Assembly: GCF_000192475.1 (NCBI RefSeq)
Contig: NZ_AEYW01000021.1
Span: 1 to 63,985, forward strand
Source: Ruegeria conchae
GTDB lineage: Bacteria > Pseudomonadota > Alphaproteobacteria > Rhodobacterales > Rhodobacteraceae
Direction: 5' to 3'
DNA: 63,985 nt
The position numbers and the translations under genes are program-made. Of this stretch, positions 52,354-62,032 are shown one piece after another (positions within the stretch are counted from its first letter, which is position 1; each line of letters begins with the position of its first letter). Below the pieces are notes generated by a model. It did not search any database and had not been told where the DNA came from. It saw only the letters and a list, made by a program, of their open reading frames with translations.

Positions 52354-54369
52354 ATGACCAACCCGATCCTGTCCGACTGGAATACGCCCTTCGAAATTGC
52401 CCCATTTGCGACGATCTCGGATGATGATTTCACTCCTGCGCTGGAGCAGGCGATGCAAGTGCATGATGCTGAGATCGATGCGATTGCGGCAAATCAAGAC
52501 ACGCCGACTTTCGCCAATACGATTGAAGCACTTGAAGCCGCCGGAGAGCAGATGGACAAAGTCTTGTCGGTGTTCTTCACCGTCGCAGGCGCTGACAGCA
52601 ACCCCAAGCGCGAGGAACTCCAACGCGCGTTTTCACCGAAACTCGCAGCACATTACTCACGCATTTCTTCGAACAAATCCCTATTTCAGCGGGTGGCTGA
52701 TCTGTGGGATCGGCGCGACGAATTGGGACTGACCGACGAACAGGCGCGCGTTCTGATGTTATCCCATCGAGGATTCGTGCGGGCTGGGGCCGCGTTGACC
52801 GGCGATGACGATGCGAGGATGCAAGAGCTCAAGGCCCGTCTGGCCTCATTGGGCACGTCTTTCACGCAGAATCTGTTGGCGGATGAACGGGATTGGTTCA
52901 TGGAACTCGCCGAAGAAGACGTGCAGGGATTGCCCGGTTTTGTCGTCGATACAGCCCGGGCAGCCGGACAGGAAAAGGGCGCGGATGAGCCTGTGGTGAC
53001 TCTGTCGCGATCGCTGATTGTGCCGTTTTTGCAGTTTTCACCTCGCCGCGATTTGAGAGAAAAAGCTTATCGTGCATGGACGGCGCGCGGCGCGAATGGC
53101 GGTGAGACTGATAATCGCGAGATTGCTACCGAAATCCTGAAACTGCGCGAAGAACGCGCCAAGCTGCTCGGCTATGACAGCTTTGCCGAATACAAGCTGG
53201 AAACCGAGATGGCACGGACACCTGATCGGGTGCGCGACCTTCTCATGCAGGTCTGGGAACCTGCAATAAAGCGAGCAGATGCAGACGCCGATGAGTTGAC
53301 ACAAATGATGCAAGAGGACGGCATCAACGGCCCGTTGGAAGCATGGGATTGGCGCTACTATGCCGAGAAACGGCGCAAAGCCGAACATGATCTGGATGAG
53401 GCGGCGCTGAAGCCCTATCTGCAACTGGATCGGATGATTGAAGCCTCGTTTGCCTGCGCCAATCGTCTGTTCGGGCTGGAATTTGCTCCGTTGGATGTGC
53501 CTCTCTACCATCCTGATTGTCGTGCGTGGGAGGTAACCCGGAACGGCGAACATGTTGCGGTCTTCATCGGAGACTACTTTGCACGTGGATCGAAACGATC
53601 AGGCGCATGGTGCAGCGCAATGCGGGGGCAGGCAAAGTTTCCGAAGGTACAGGCGCCTGTCGTTATCAATGTGTGCAACTTCGCCAAGGGTGACCCGGCG
53701 CTGCTGTCTTATGACGATGCGCGAACACTGTTCCACGAATTCGGCCACGCCCTGCACCAGATGTTGTCCAATGTGACCTATGAAAGCATTTCTGGCACCT
53801 CAGTGGCGCGTGATTTTGTCGAGTTGCCCAGCCAGCTTTACGAACACTGGCTGGAAGTGCCGGAGGTATTGGCCGAGTTTGCCACGCACGCGGATACCGG
53901 TGAGCCGATACCGCAGGAAATGCTAAAAAAGGTTCTGAAAGCGGCCAATTTCGATCAAGGCTTTCAGACTGTGGAATATGTTGCCTCGGCGCTGGTTGAT
54001 CTGGCGTTCCACGATGGGGCAGCGCCCGCTGATCCGATGGACAAACAGGCCGAGGTTCTTGCGGAAATTGGGATGCCTTCTGCTATTGGCATGCGCCATG
54101 CCACCCCGCATTTCGCCCACGTCTTCGCGGGCGACGGCTATAGCTCGGGCTATTACAGCTATATGTGGTCCGAGGTTATGGACGCGGATGCCTTCGCCGC
54201 CTTCGAAGAAGCAGGCGGGGCGTTCGATCCAGAGCGTGCCAAATCGTTGGAGGACAATATCCTGTCTACGGGCGGATCACGCGAGGCTGAAGATCTCTAT
54301 CTGGCCTTCCGTGGCCGCCTGCCAGGCGTCGAAGCCTTGCTTAAGGGTCGCGGTTTGATTGCTGCCTAG
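52354..54369 (+). CDS. M3-family oligopeptidase (oligopeptidase A / dipeptidyl carboxypeptidase type)
   Basis: A 671-residue cytoplasmic zinc metallopeptidase. TLFHEFGHALHQM near residue 466 holds the HExxH zinc motif, with ESISGTSVARDFVELPSQLYEHW after it supplying the third ligand, and MRHATPHFAHVFAGDGYSSGYYSYMWSEVMDADAF closing the site. It degrades oligopeptides from protein turnover. The frame is open from 52312 but AAAGGAGACC precedes the ATG at 52354. No signal peptide. Convergent with ghrA (4-bp overlap). prlC or dcp cannot be told apart from sequence alone. Confidence 0.92.
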   Translation: MTNPILSDWNTPFEIAPFATISDDDFTPALEQAMQVHDAEIDAIAANQDTPTFANTIEALEAAGEQMDKVLSVFFTVAGADSNPKREELQRAFSPKLAAHYSRISSNKSLFQRVADLWDRRDELGLTDEQARVLMLSHRGFVRAGAALTGDDDARMQELKARLASLGTSFTQNLLADERDWFMELAEEDVQGLPGFVVDTARAAGQEKGADEPVVTLSRSLIVPFLQFSPRRDLREKAYRAWTARGANGGETDNREIATEILKLREERAKLLGYDSFAEYKLETEMARTPDRVRDLLMQVWEPAIKRADADADELTQMMQEDGINGPLEAWDWRYYAEKRRKAEHDLDEAALKPYLQLDRMIEASFACANRLFGLEFAPLDVPLYHPDCRAWEVTRNGEHVAVFIGDYFARGSKRSGAWCSAMRGQAKFPKVQAPVVINVCNFAKGDPALLSYDDARTLFHEFGHALHQMLSNVTYESISGTSVARDFVELPSQLYEHWLEVPEVLAEFATHADTGEPIPQEMLKKVLKAANFDQGFQTVEYVASALVDLAFHDGAAPADPMDKQAEVLAEIGMPSAIGMRHATPHFAHVFAGDGYSSGYYSYMWSEVMDADAFAAFEEAGGAFDPERAKSLEDNILSTGGSREAEDLYLAFRGRLPGVEALLKGRGLIAA

Positions 54370-55298
54370 TAACCGAGGTCTCTATCGACGAGGTGCAGGA
54401 AGGGCTCTCCTGCCTCACCTCGTCGGATGTTTTCGCATATCACCTGTGCTGCTGTGACGGGGCGCGTTTCCGAGGCAATGTGCGGTGTGACAGTTACATT
54501 AGGATGCACCCAGTACGGATGGTTGACTGGGAGCGGTTCGATCCGGAATACATCCAGTGTGGCATGTCCGATCTGTCCCGAATTCAGCGCATGCAGCAAG
54601 GCGTCGTCATCAATCAAAGGCCCACGCCCCGGATTAACGATCTGTGCGCCTTTGGGAAGCAGGGCGAGCGTGTCTGCATTCAAGATGTTTTCGGTGGCAG
54701 GTGTATCGGGCAACAGGAGCACAACGATTTCTGCCTGCGACAGCGCTTCTCGCAACCCATCCTGCCCGTGCAGGCAGGTCACTCCGGGGATATCTTTTGC
54801 GGTACGGCTCCAGCCGATGACATGAAAATTCAATGCGGCCAGAGCGAGGGCCGCGGCCTCACCCAATGCGCCCAATCCCAATATGCAGACCGTGCGCTGA
54901 GAGGCCAGCGGCGGAGCATCCGGTGTCCACGTGCCATCCTGCTGCGTGATGTGACAGTCCATGCCAAGGTGATAGCGCAGTACGTGCCCAACCACCCATT
55001 CGGTCATGCCCTGCGTCAATCCACCATCGACCATCCGCGCCAGCGGAACTGTGAGGGTTTCATTGCCCGAGATCTTCTCAACCCCTGCCCAGAGGCTCAG
55101 CACCGCTTTGAGCTGCGAGAAGGGAGTGAAATCCTGTACCCCTCCGTTCGGGGCATAGACGATGTAGTCAACCTGATCTGCTGGGATGTCTTTGGCTAAG
55201 TGAAAATCCAGCCCCGCGTCGGTCAGGTATTGGCGCATCAGAGGCTCATACTCTGGCCACAACTCAGGGCGCGCGGAAAACAGGATATTCACGGGCAT
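54366..55298 (-). CDS. ghrA: Glyoxylate/hydroxypyruvate reductase A
   Basis: A 310-residue D-2-hydroxyacid dehydrogenase: VCILGLGALGEAAALALAALNFHVIGWSRT near residue 138 (NADP fold), VNPGRGPLIDDDALLHALNSG near residue 222 (catalytic Arg) and WVHPNVTVTPHIASETRP near residue 268 (catalytic His). Length and sequence fit GhrA rather than the longer SerA or GhrB. It reduces glyoxylate or hydroxypyruvate. Start ATG 55298 is chosen from the conserved beginning (VNILFSARPELW), with AAAGG upstream. Convergent with the peptidase gene; rodA lies just upstream on the same strand. Confidence 0.9.
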   Translation of the reverse strand: MPVNILFSARPELWPEYEPLMRQYLTDAGLDFHLAKDIPADQVDYIVYAPNGGVQDFTPFSQLKAVLSLWAGVEKISGNETLTVPLARMVDGGLTQGMTEWVVGHVLRYHLGMDCHITQQDGTWTPDAPPLASQRTVCILGLGALGEAAALALAALNFHVIGWSRTAKDIPGVTCLHGQDGLREALSQAEIVVLLLPDTPATENILNADTLALLPKGAQIVNPGRGPLIDDDALLHALNSGQIGHATLDVFRIEPLPVNHPYWVHPNVTVTPHIASETRPVTAAQVICENIRRGEAGEPFLHLVDRDLGY

Positions 55299-55308
55299 GG
55301 GGAACCTT

Positions 55309-56448
55309 TCAGCGGGGGCGGTGGATATGAGCGCTTTGGACAATGCCAAAGGCGGCCATCAGGACCAGCATGGCAGAACCGCCATAACTGACCATTGGCA
55401 GAGGCACGCCAACAACCGGGGCAAGCCCCATCACCATCGACATGTTGACGGCGAAGAACAGGAAGAAGTTTAGCGCAATGCCCAGCGTTACCAGCGACGA
55501 GAACCGATCCTTGGTCGACAGGGCAGTGACCATACAGAAGATCAGGATCAGGCCGTATAGGATCAGCAGGGTTATGCCACCGACAAAGCCGAACTCTTCC
55601 GCTAGAGTGGTGAAGATGAAGTCGGTGTGTTTTTCGGGTAGAAAATTAAGGCGTGACTGCGTGCCCTGCATAAAGCCGCGCCCGTTCCAGCCGCCTGACC
55701 CAAGCGCGATCTTCGACTGCGTGATGTGGTATCCCGCCCCGAGCGGGTCGGTGGAAGGATCGAGGAAGGTGTCGATTCGTCGGAACTGGTAGTCTTTGAG
55801 CAGTTGCCATTCCGTCCCTCGGCTGTTGAACACCGTGGCAATCAGTCCAACCCCCGCCGCGATGACGGCGGCGAAATAGGCCCAATGGACACCGGCCAGA
55901 AACATAAGACCTCCGCCAGCGGCAAGCAGCAGGATTGATGTGCCGAGATCGGGTTGTTTCAGAACCATAAATGTCGGAATCAGGATCAGAAGGACCGGGA
56001 AAATCACCCACAACGGTCGCGAGGTTTTATGGGCAGGCAGCCAATCGTAATAGGCAGCGAGGACCATCACCAACGCGACTTTCATGACCTCGGAAGGCTG
56101 GAGCCGCATGAACCCCAGATCAATCCAGCGCTGCGCGCCCATGCCGATGGTACCGAACAGTTCCACTACGATCAGCAATCCGATGGATCCCAGATAGGCC
56201 ACGACCGACATATTGCGCCAGAACCAGATCGGAACGATGGCGACGATGAACATTGCCGCCAGCCCCAGGCCGAAACGCTCCATCTGAGGTTCGGCCCATG
56301 GCATCCAAGACCCGCCCGCCACCGAATACAGCATCAGGAACCCGGCGCTGGCGACGCTGATCAAAAGCAGCGTCAGCGGCCAGTTCATATAGAGGAACTT
56401 GCGGAAGCCCGAAGGCGTGGATTTGACGGCATATTCAAGATAACTCAT
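55309..56448 (-). CDS. rodA: Rod-shape SEDS glycosyltransferase RodA
   Basis: A 379-residue SEDS protein with about ten membrane helices: LMLYSVAGGSWMPWAEPQMERFG near residue 40, RWIDLGFMRLQPSEVMKVALVM near residue 107 and GGWNGRGFMQGTQSRLNFLPEKHTDFIFTTLAEEFGF near residue 255 (conserved active-site Asp). It polymerises glycan during cell elongation together with PBP2. Overlaps mrdA by 4 bp; last gene of mreBCD-mrdA-rodA. Only 10 nt separate its stop from the ghrA start, so ghrA may be read through. Confidence 0.95.
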   Translation of the reverse strand: MSYLEYAVKSTPSGFRKFLYMNWPLTLLLISVASAGFLMLYSVAGGSWMPWAEPQMERFGLGLAAMFIVAIVPIWFWRNMSVVAYLGSIGLLIVVELFGTIGMGAQRWIDLGFMRLQPSEVMKVALVMVLAAYYDWLPAHKTSRPLWVIFPVLLILIPTFMVLKQPDLGTSILLLAAGGGLMFLAGVHWAYFAAVIAAGVGLIATVFNSRGTEWQLLKDYQFRRIDTFLDPSTDPLGAGYHITQSKIALGSGGWNGRGFMQGTQSRLNFLPEKHTDFIFTTLAEEFGFVGGITLLILYGLILIFCMVTALSTKDRFSSLVTLGIALNFFLFFAVNMSMVMGLAPVVGVPLPMVSYGGSAMLVLMAAFGIVQSAHIHRPR

Positions 56449-58394
56449 GCGCGGTCCTTTTCATCAGGACGCGCTTTGGGGCGGCGATCCCCCTCAAGTC
56501 GCTTTTGTTGTTCCTTGATACGCTCGCGGTCACCAGCTGGGTAGGCTTCGAGCGGTGGAGTGCCGTTGTAAAGTGCCTGTAGCATGATGTCGCGCGCCAC
56601 CGGTGCGGCTGCTTTGGAGCCGCCGCCGCCATGTTCCACCACCACGGCCACTGCGTATTTCGGATTGTCGTAGGGTGCGAAGCTTACGAACAGCGCGTGG
56701 TCCCGACGCTCCCACGGCAGGTCTTCGTTGCGGATTACCCCGGCGGCGCGCTCGGCTTTGGTGATGTTGCGCACCTGACTCGTACCCGTCTTACCGGCCA
56801 TGCGAAACTCATCAGCGATGATCCGACTGCGGTATGCCGTGCCGCGCCGATTATTCGAGACCGAGAACATTGCCTTGCGCACTTGCTCAAGATTGTTGCG
56901 ATTAACGGCCAGCGGTTCGCCTGCTCCCGAGGGCTGCTCGATCCCGTCAACCGAGCGCACCAGCCGTGGTTTTACCGCACGACCGGTCGCCAGTCGTGCA
57001 GTCATGACTGCCAGTTGGAGTGGTGATGCGAGCATGAAACCCTGACCGATCGAGGCATTCGCGGTGTCACCCACCAGCCAGTCCTGCCCGTGGATGCGTT
57101 GCTTCCATTCCTGATTAGGGGCAAGCCCCGCAGCTACCGCAGACATCGGGATGTCATGTTTGATACCCAACCCGAAAGTGTTTGCCATCTCGGAAATCTT
57201 GTCGATCCCAACGCGGATTGCCACGTCATAGTAGAATACATCGCAGCTACGCTTCAGCGATGTTTCAAGGTCAACTGACCCGTGCCCTCCGCGTTTCCAG
57301 CAGTGGAAGCGGCGGCTGCCGACTTTCATGTGACCGGGGCAGTACACCGTGTTGGAGGGGCTGATTACTCCGGCCTCCAGCGCGGCCATGGCAGTGACCA
57401 TCTTGAAGGTTGATCCCGGTGGATAGGTGCCCTGTACCGTTTTGTTGGCCAGCGGGCGGTATTTGTCGTTCGTCAAAGTGCGATAGTCGGCCACTGAGAT
57501 GCCGCGCACGAACAAGTTCGGATCGAAGCTCGGGGCCGAGCTGATGGCGCGGATGTCGCCAGTTTCGCAGTCCATCACGACGGCTGCGGCACTTTCGCCA
57601 GCCAGACGGGCCTGAGCATACTGCTGAAGATCGGCATCAACAGATAATTGCAGATCGGCCCCGGCAAGACCCTCTTGCCGGTCCAGTTCACGCATGACGC
57701 GGCCTGTGGCATTGACCTCGACCCGTTTTGCGCCAGCCTTGCCGCGCAAGCTGATTTCCTGCTTGGCTTCTAAACCAACCTTGCCAATCTGGAACCGTGG
57801 GATACGCAGAACCGGTTCGGGGTCCTCGATCTGACTCAGATCATAATCGCTGACCGGGCCCACATAACCGACGACATGGGCGAAATCCTCGTAGCGCGGG
57901 TATTGGCGCGTTGAGCCTACCTCGGGAGTGACACCAGGCAAGGCCGGAGCGTTGACGGCAACTTTTGAGATATCCTCCCACGTTACTTGGTCAGCCAATG
58001 TAACAGGCAAGAACGGGGCAGAGCGACGCATTTCCGTTTTGGCACGCTCAATTTCATCTGCGGTCAGCGGGATCAGCTCCGAGAGCTTGGAAATGACCTT
58101 GTCGATGTCGCCGGCATCCTCACGCACGATGACGATGCGATAAGACGGTGAGTTTTGCCCAATGATTTGCCCGTTTCGGTCGTAGATCCGGCCCCGGGTT
58201 GGTGGAATCAGGCGAATATTGATGCGGTTTTCTTCGGCCAGCAAGCGATACTCATCAGCCTGATCAACCTGCATGAACCGCATTCGGGCAGCGAGGCCAC
58301 CAACAAAGGCCGCTTGCAATCCACCTAAAATCAAGGCGCGGCGCGGTAGCCGCTTGTAAGCCAGACCCTGAGGTTTTGGTTTTCTCTGTTTCAT
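56445..58394 (-). CDS. mrdA: Penicillin-binding protein 2
   Basis: A 649-residue transpeptidase. A single N-terminal membrane helix (about 18-38) precedes the pedestal domain, and the transpeptidase has STFK at 328-331 (acyl-enzyme Ser), SCD at 383-385 and KTGTS at 535-539. It cross-links peptidoglycan in the elongation complex with RodA. It overlaps both neighbours by 4 bp. The C-terminal 60 residues are charged and basic (GDRERIKEQQKRLEGDRRPKARPDE), a variable tail. Confidence 0.96.
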   Translation of the reverse strand: MKQRKPKPQGLAYKRLPRRALILGGLQAAFVGGLAARMRFMQVDQADEYRLLAEENRINIRLIPPTRGRIYDRNGQIIGQNSPSYRIVIVREDAGDIDKVISKLSELIPLTADEIERAKTEMRRSAPFLPVTLADQVTWEDISKVAVNAPALPGVTPEVGSTRQYPRYEDFAHVVGYVGPVSDYDLSQIEDPEPVLRIPRFQIGKVGLEAKQEISLRGKAGAKRVEVNATGRVMRELDRQEGLAGADLQLSVDADLQQYAQARLAGESAAAVVMDCETGDIRAISSAPSFDPNLFVRGISVADYRTLTNDKYRPLANKTVQGTYPPGSTFKMVTAMAALEAGVISPSNTVYCPGHMKVGSRRFHCWKRGGHGSVDLETSLKRSCDVFYYDVAIRVGIDKISEMANTFGLGIKHDIPMSAVAAGLAPNQEWKQRIHGQDWLVGDTANASIGQGFMLASPLQLAVMTARLATGRAVKPRLVRSVDGIEQPSGAGEPLAVNRNNLEQVRKAMFSVSNNRRGTAYRSRIIADEFRMAGKTGTSQVRNITKAERAAGVIRNEDLPWERRDHALFVSFAPYDNPKYAVAVVVEHGGGGSKAAAPVARDIMLQALYNGTPPLEAYPAGDRERIKEQQKRLEGDRRPKARPDEKDRA

Positions 58395-58927
58395 GACCGC
58401 ACTCGGGGCATTGTGCTGTCCGCGACCGATTTTCGTCGCACACCAAAGGCACTTTGGCTCATCAGGACCATTAAGGGATAGATTGCGATTGTCAGTACTA
58501 CTTGCACTACCACTGGCCCCAATGACGCCTGTTGCACTGACAGGATAGCAAGAAGGAGGCGGTTAAGTACAAAAACAACTGTGATTACGGCTCCGACAGT
58601 CGTCCATTCGCCTATAAATCCCAAATCTTTCATGCCAAAGGAGGCGGAATGGAGATAGGCCGCCCCTAACACCACCAATGCAGCCAGCAGACCGGGCGGG
58701 CGCTGTAACAACAAATCAGCCATGAACATGACGACGGCAATCGTCAGGATTGGAACGTATTCGGGTCGCCGCAATACCCACGCATAGGTAAGCGCGATCA
58801 TGATATCTGGAAACGGTAGCCGATCAGGTTTCGTGTCCAGCGGCAACAAGTGCAGGAACATCACTATTATCGCCAAGGCGACATACAAGCTGCGTTTAGC
58901 CCAAAGAGAGGAGACCGACTTATCCAT
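58391..58927 (-). CDS. mreD: Rod shape-determining protein MreD
   Basis: A 178-residue membrane protein with five or six helices; DTKPDRLPFPDIMIALTYAWVLRRPEYVPILTIAVVMFMADLLLQRPPG near residue 32 is typical of MreD. It links MreC with the elongation machinery. Position (between mreC and mrdA, overlapping both by 8 and 4 bp) is the strongest evidence, since MreD is poorly conserved. Confidence 0.9.
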   Translation of the reverse strand: MDKSVSSLWAKRSLYVALAIIVMFLHLLPLDTKPDRLPFPDIMIALTYAWVLRRPEYVPILTIAVVMFMADLLLQRPPGLLAALVVLGAAYLHSASFGMKDLGFIGEWTTVGAVITVVFVLNRLLLAILSVQQASLGPVVVQVVLTIAIYPLMVLMSQSAFGVRRKSVADSTMPRVRS

Positions 58928-59822
58928 CGTTGACCCCTTGTGTGGTCAAAGCTGCTTCGGGCTGGCGCGGACCGACTATGTCTCCTGAATCGCTAATTGG
59001 TGGTGCGGACTGATAGCGTAGAACACGCAAGAATTCGAGACGCTCGAAATCGGCGGAAAGTCGTACGCGTAACCTGCCGCCCGGATCAACGCTGATCTGC
59101 CCAATCAACAGGCCGCCGGGGAATACTCCCCCATCGCCGGATGTCACAACACGGTCGCCGGGTCGAACCAGTTCCCGGTTTTCGAGAAATTCGACAGCGG
59201 GTGCAGAGGTATTATCACCGGTAATCAATGCAGTCTGACCCGATGGTTGTATGGTGGCGGGGATTGCGCTTGAGGCATCGGTCAACAGGATCACGCGCGA
59301 AGTATCGGAACCAACTCCCGAGATGCGCCCGACCACGCCAATCCCGTCCATCGTAGCCCAGCCATCCACGATACCATCTCGCTCGCCGACATTCAGCAGA
59401 ACTGATTGCCGGAAGGGTGATCCGCTATCAGCCATTACGACGCCGGTAACGTAGGTCAGTCGCGGATCGAGGCGTACATTATTCAAATCCAGCAGGCGGG
59501 CGTTTTCCTGCTCCAGCTGTAATGCGGCCTCTTTCCAGGCGCGCATCAGGCGTAATTCGCTGCGTAGTTCCTGGTTTTGTTCGCTAAGGCGCTGGTAGCT
59601 TTGGAAATCACGCGACAGGTTGATCAACGCGGTAACCGGCACCATCGCCCACTCCATCGAAGGTACAACAGTGTCTACCACCTGAGCACGGAAACGTTCG
59701 ACACGCGGGCTGTCGATGCGCCAGACCAAGAAGATACCCAGCAGGCATAAAACAACGATCCCCACAAGCAATCGGCGCAGGGGTGTCGTGTATTCGTCGC
59801 GCTGTGATCGGTCCTTTGCCAC
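58920..59822 (-). CDS. mreC: Cell shape-determining protein MreC
   Basis: A 300-residue bitopic protein: one N-terminal membrane helix (LLVGIVVLCLLGIFLVW), a coiled-coil near residues 65-100 (SEQNQELRSELRLMRAWKEAALQLEQENARL) and a periplasmic two-barrel domain (NVGERDGIVDGWATMDGIGVVGRISGVGSDTSRVILLTDASSAIPA). It organises MreB with PBP2/RodA. The start is a GTG at 59822. It overlaps mreD by 8 bp and follows mreB after 56 nt that include a small 7-bp hairpin (59858-59874). Confidence 0.94.
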   Translation of the reverse strand: MAKDRSQRDEYTTPLRRLLVGIVVLCLLGIFLVWRIDSPRVERFRAQVVDTVVPSMEWAMVPVTALINLSRDFQSYQRLSEQNQELRSELRLMRAWKEAALQLEQENARLLDLNNVRLDPRLTYVTGVVMADSGSPFRQSVLLNVGERDGIVDGWATMDGIGVVGRISGVGSDTSRVILLTDASSAIPATIQPSGQTALITGDNTSAPAVEFLENRELVRPGDRVVTSGDGGVFPGGLLIGQISVDPGGRLRVRLSADFERLEFLRVLRYQSAPPISDSGDIVGPRQPEAALTTQGVNDG

Positions 59823-59878
59823 AGGTTACCTTCCCGTGCTGCTCGTGCCCGAGTTTTCGCACCCTAAGGGTGCGCGCC

Positions 59879-61036
<1,158 letters not shown>

Positions 61037-61079
61037 TCAGCACCTTTCCGCCTTATTGGTAGGGACTTTAGAAGGCAAA

Positions 61080-61865
61080 ATGCTCTCATATCAACATATT
61101 TACCACGCTGGAAATCTGGCTGATGTACAAAAGCACGCTTTATTGGCGTGGACGCTGCGGTATCTGACCCAAAAGGACAAGCCGATCAGTTATATCGAGA
61201 CGCATTCGGGGCGTGGTCTGTATGCACTTGACGCGGCTGAAGCAGTCCGGACGGGAGAAGCGGCTGCCGGGATCGCGCGTGCGCAGCGTGAGGGTTGGTT
61301 TGATCCTGATCACCCAATGATGCAGGTGCTGGGGGCCATGCAGGCCCGATATGGCACGCCTGCTTATCCCGGTTCCCCATTGATCGCGGCAAATCTGCTG
61401 AGAGAACAGGACAGTTTGCACCTTGCTGAATTGCATCCTCAGGAACATGCGGCACTGACTACTACACTGTCGCCGTACAGGGCGAAGGTTTACCGGCAAG
61501 ACGGCTTCGAACTTGCGCAATCTCTGCTGCCACCGACGCCCCGGCGAGGGATGATGCTGATCGATCCCAGCTATGAAGTGAAGGCAGACTATGACCGGTT
61601 GCCTGGGGTGATCGCGAAATTGCATCGCAAGTGGAATGTGGGGGTGATCGCACTCTGGTATCCAATCCTGACGGATGCGCGCCACAAGGCTATGATTTCA
61701 TCACTGAAATCCGCCGGATATCCCAAAACGATTTGCCATGAGGTCACGTTCGCTCCAGCGCGTGAAGGTCATCGTATGGTTGGATCAGGCATGTTCATAT
61801 TGAATGCACCCTTTGGAATTGAAGACGAAACGCGCCGCCTGACGGAGATGTTCGCTCAACTCTGA
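61080..61865 (+). CDS. rlmJ: 23S rRNA (adenine(2030)-N6)-methyltransferase
   Basis: A 261-residue Rossmann methyltransferase: MLSYQHIYHAGNLADVQKHALL is the RlmJ start, YIETHSGRGLY near residue 38 the SAM-binding motif and LIDPSYE near residue 165 the catalytic DPPY-type motif (DPSY here). It methylates A2030 of 23S rRNA. I choose the ATG at 61080 with GAAGG upstream; the open frame begins at 61056. Divergent from mreB; its 3' side holds the structured segment before leuA. Confidence 0.92.
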   Translation: MLSYQHIYHAGNLADVQKHALLAWTLRYLTQKDKPISYIETHSGRGLYALDAAEAVRTGEAAAGIARAQREGWFDPDHPMMQVLGAMQARYGTPAYPGSPLIAANLLREQDSLHLAELHPQEHAALTTTLSPYRAKVYRQDGFELAQSLLPPTPRRGMMLIDPSYEVKADYDRLPGVIAKLHRKWNVGVIALWYPILTDARHKAMISSLKSAGYPKTICHEVTFAPAREGHRMVGSGMFILNAPFGIEDETRRLTEMFAQL

Positions 61866-62032
61866 AACGCATGAATTAGACAGGGAAAACACCCGTCCTG
61901 TTCGCCTGCATCAAAGATGCTCTCAAACGCGTTGGGCCCGGAAGCGCGCCATAGGCACGCTGCCGGACCCAAAACCCAAGAAGGGTTGGCGAAGTCGAGC
62001 CACCGCGGGTGCGGGAGCCTTTGACCCTTGGA
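61866..62032 (-). other. Structured intergenic element downstream of leuA (candidate 3' UTR structure or ncRNA)
   Basis: The gap between the convergent rlmJ and leuA stops holds a long hairpin (61932-61972): 19 positions with a 3-nt loop. On the minus strand 18 of 19 pair, including two G-U wobbles; on the plus strand those two become C-A mismatches, so the minus strand is the likely RNA. Smaller stems: GCATC/GATGC (61908-61920, loop AAA) and CACC/GGTG (62001-62011). No T-run follows the main stem. I recognise no RNA family and no gene in it. Confidence 0.5.

Noticed and set aside
61930..61975. Signal recognition particle RNA (CCCGGAAGC resemblance)
   Set aside because: The segment lacks the conserved GGAAG-N2-AGCAG apical loop and pairs quite differently.
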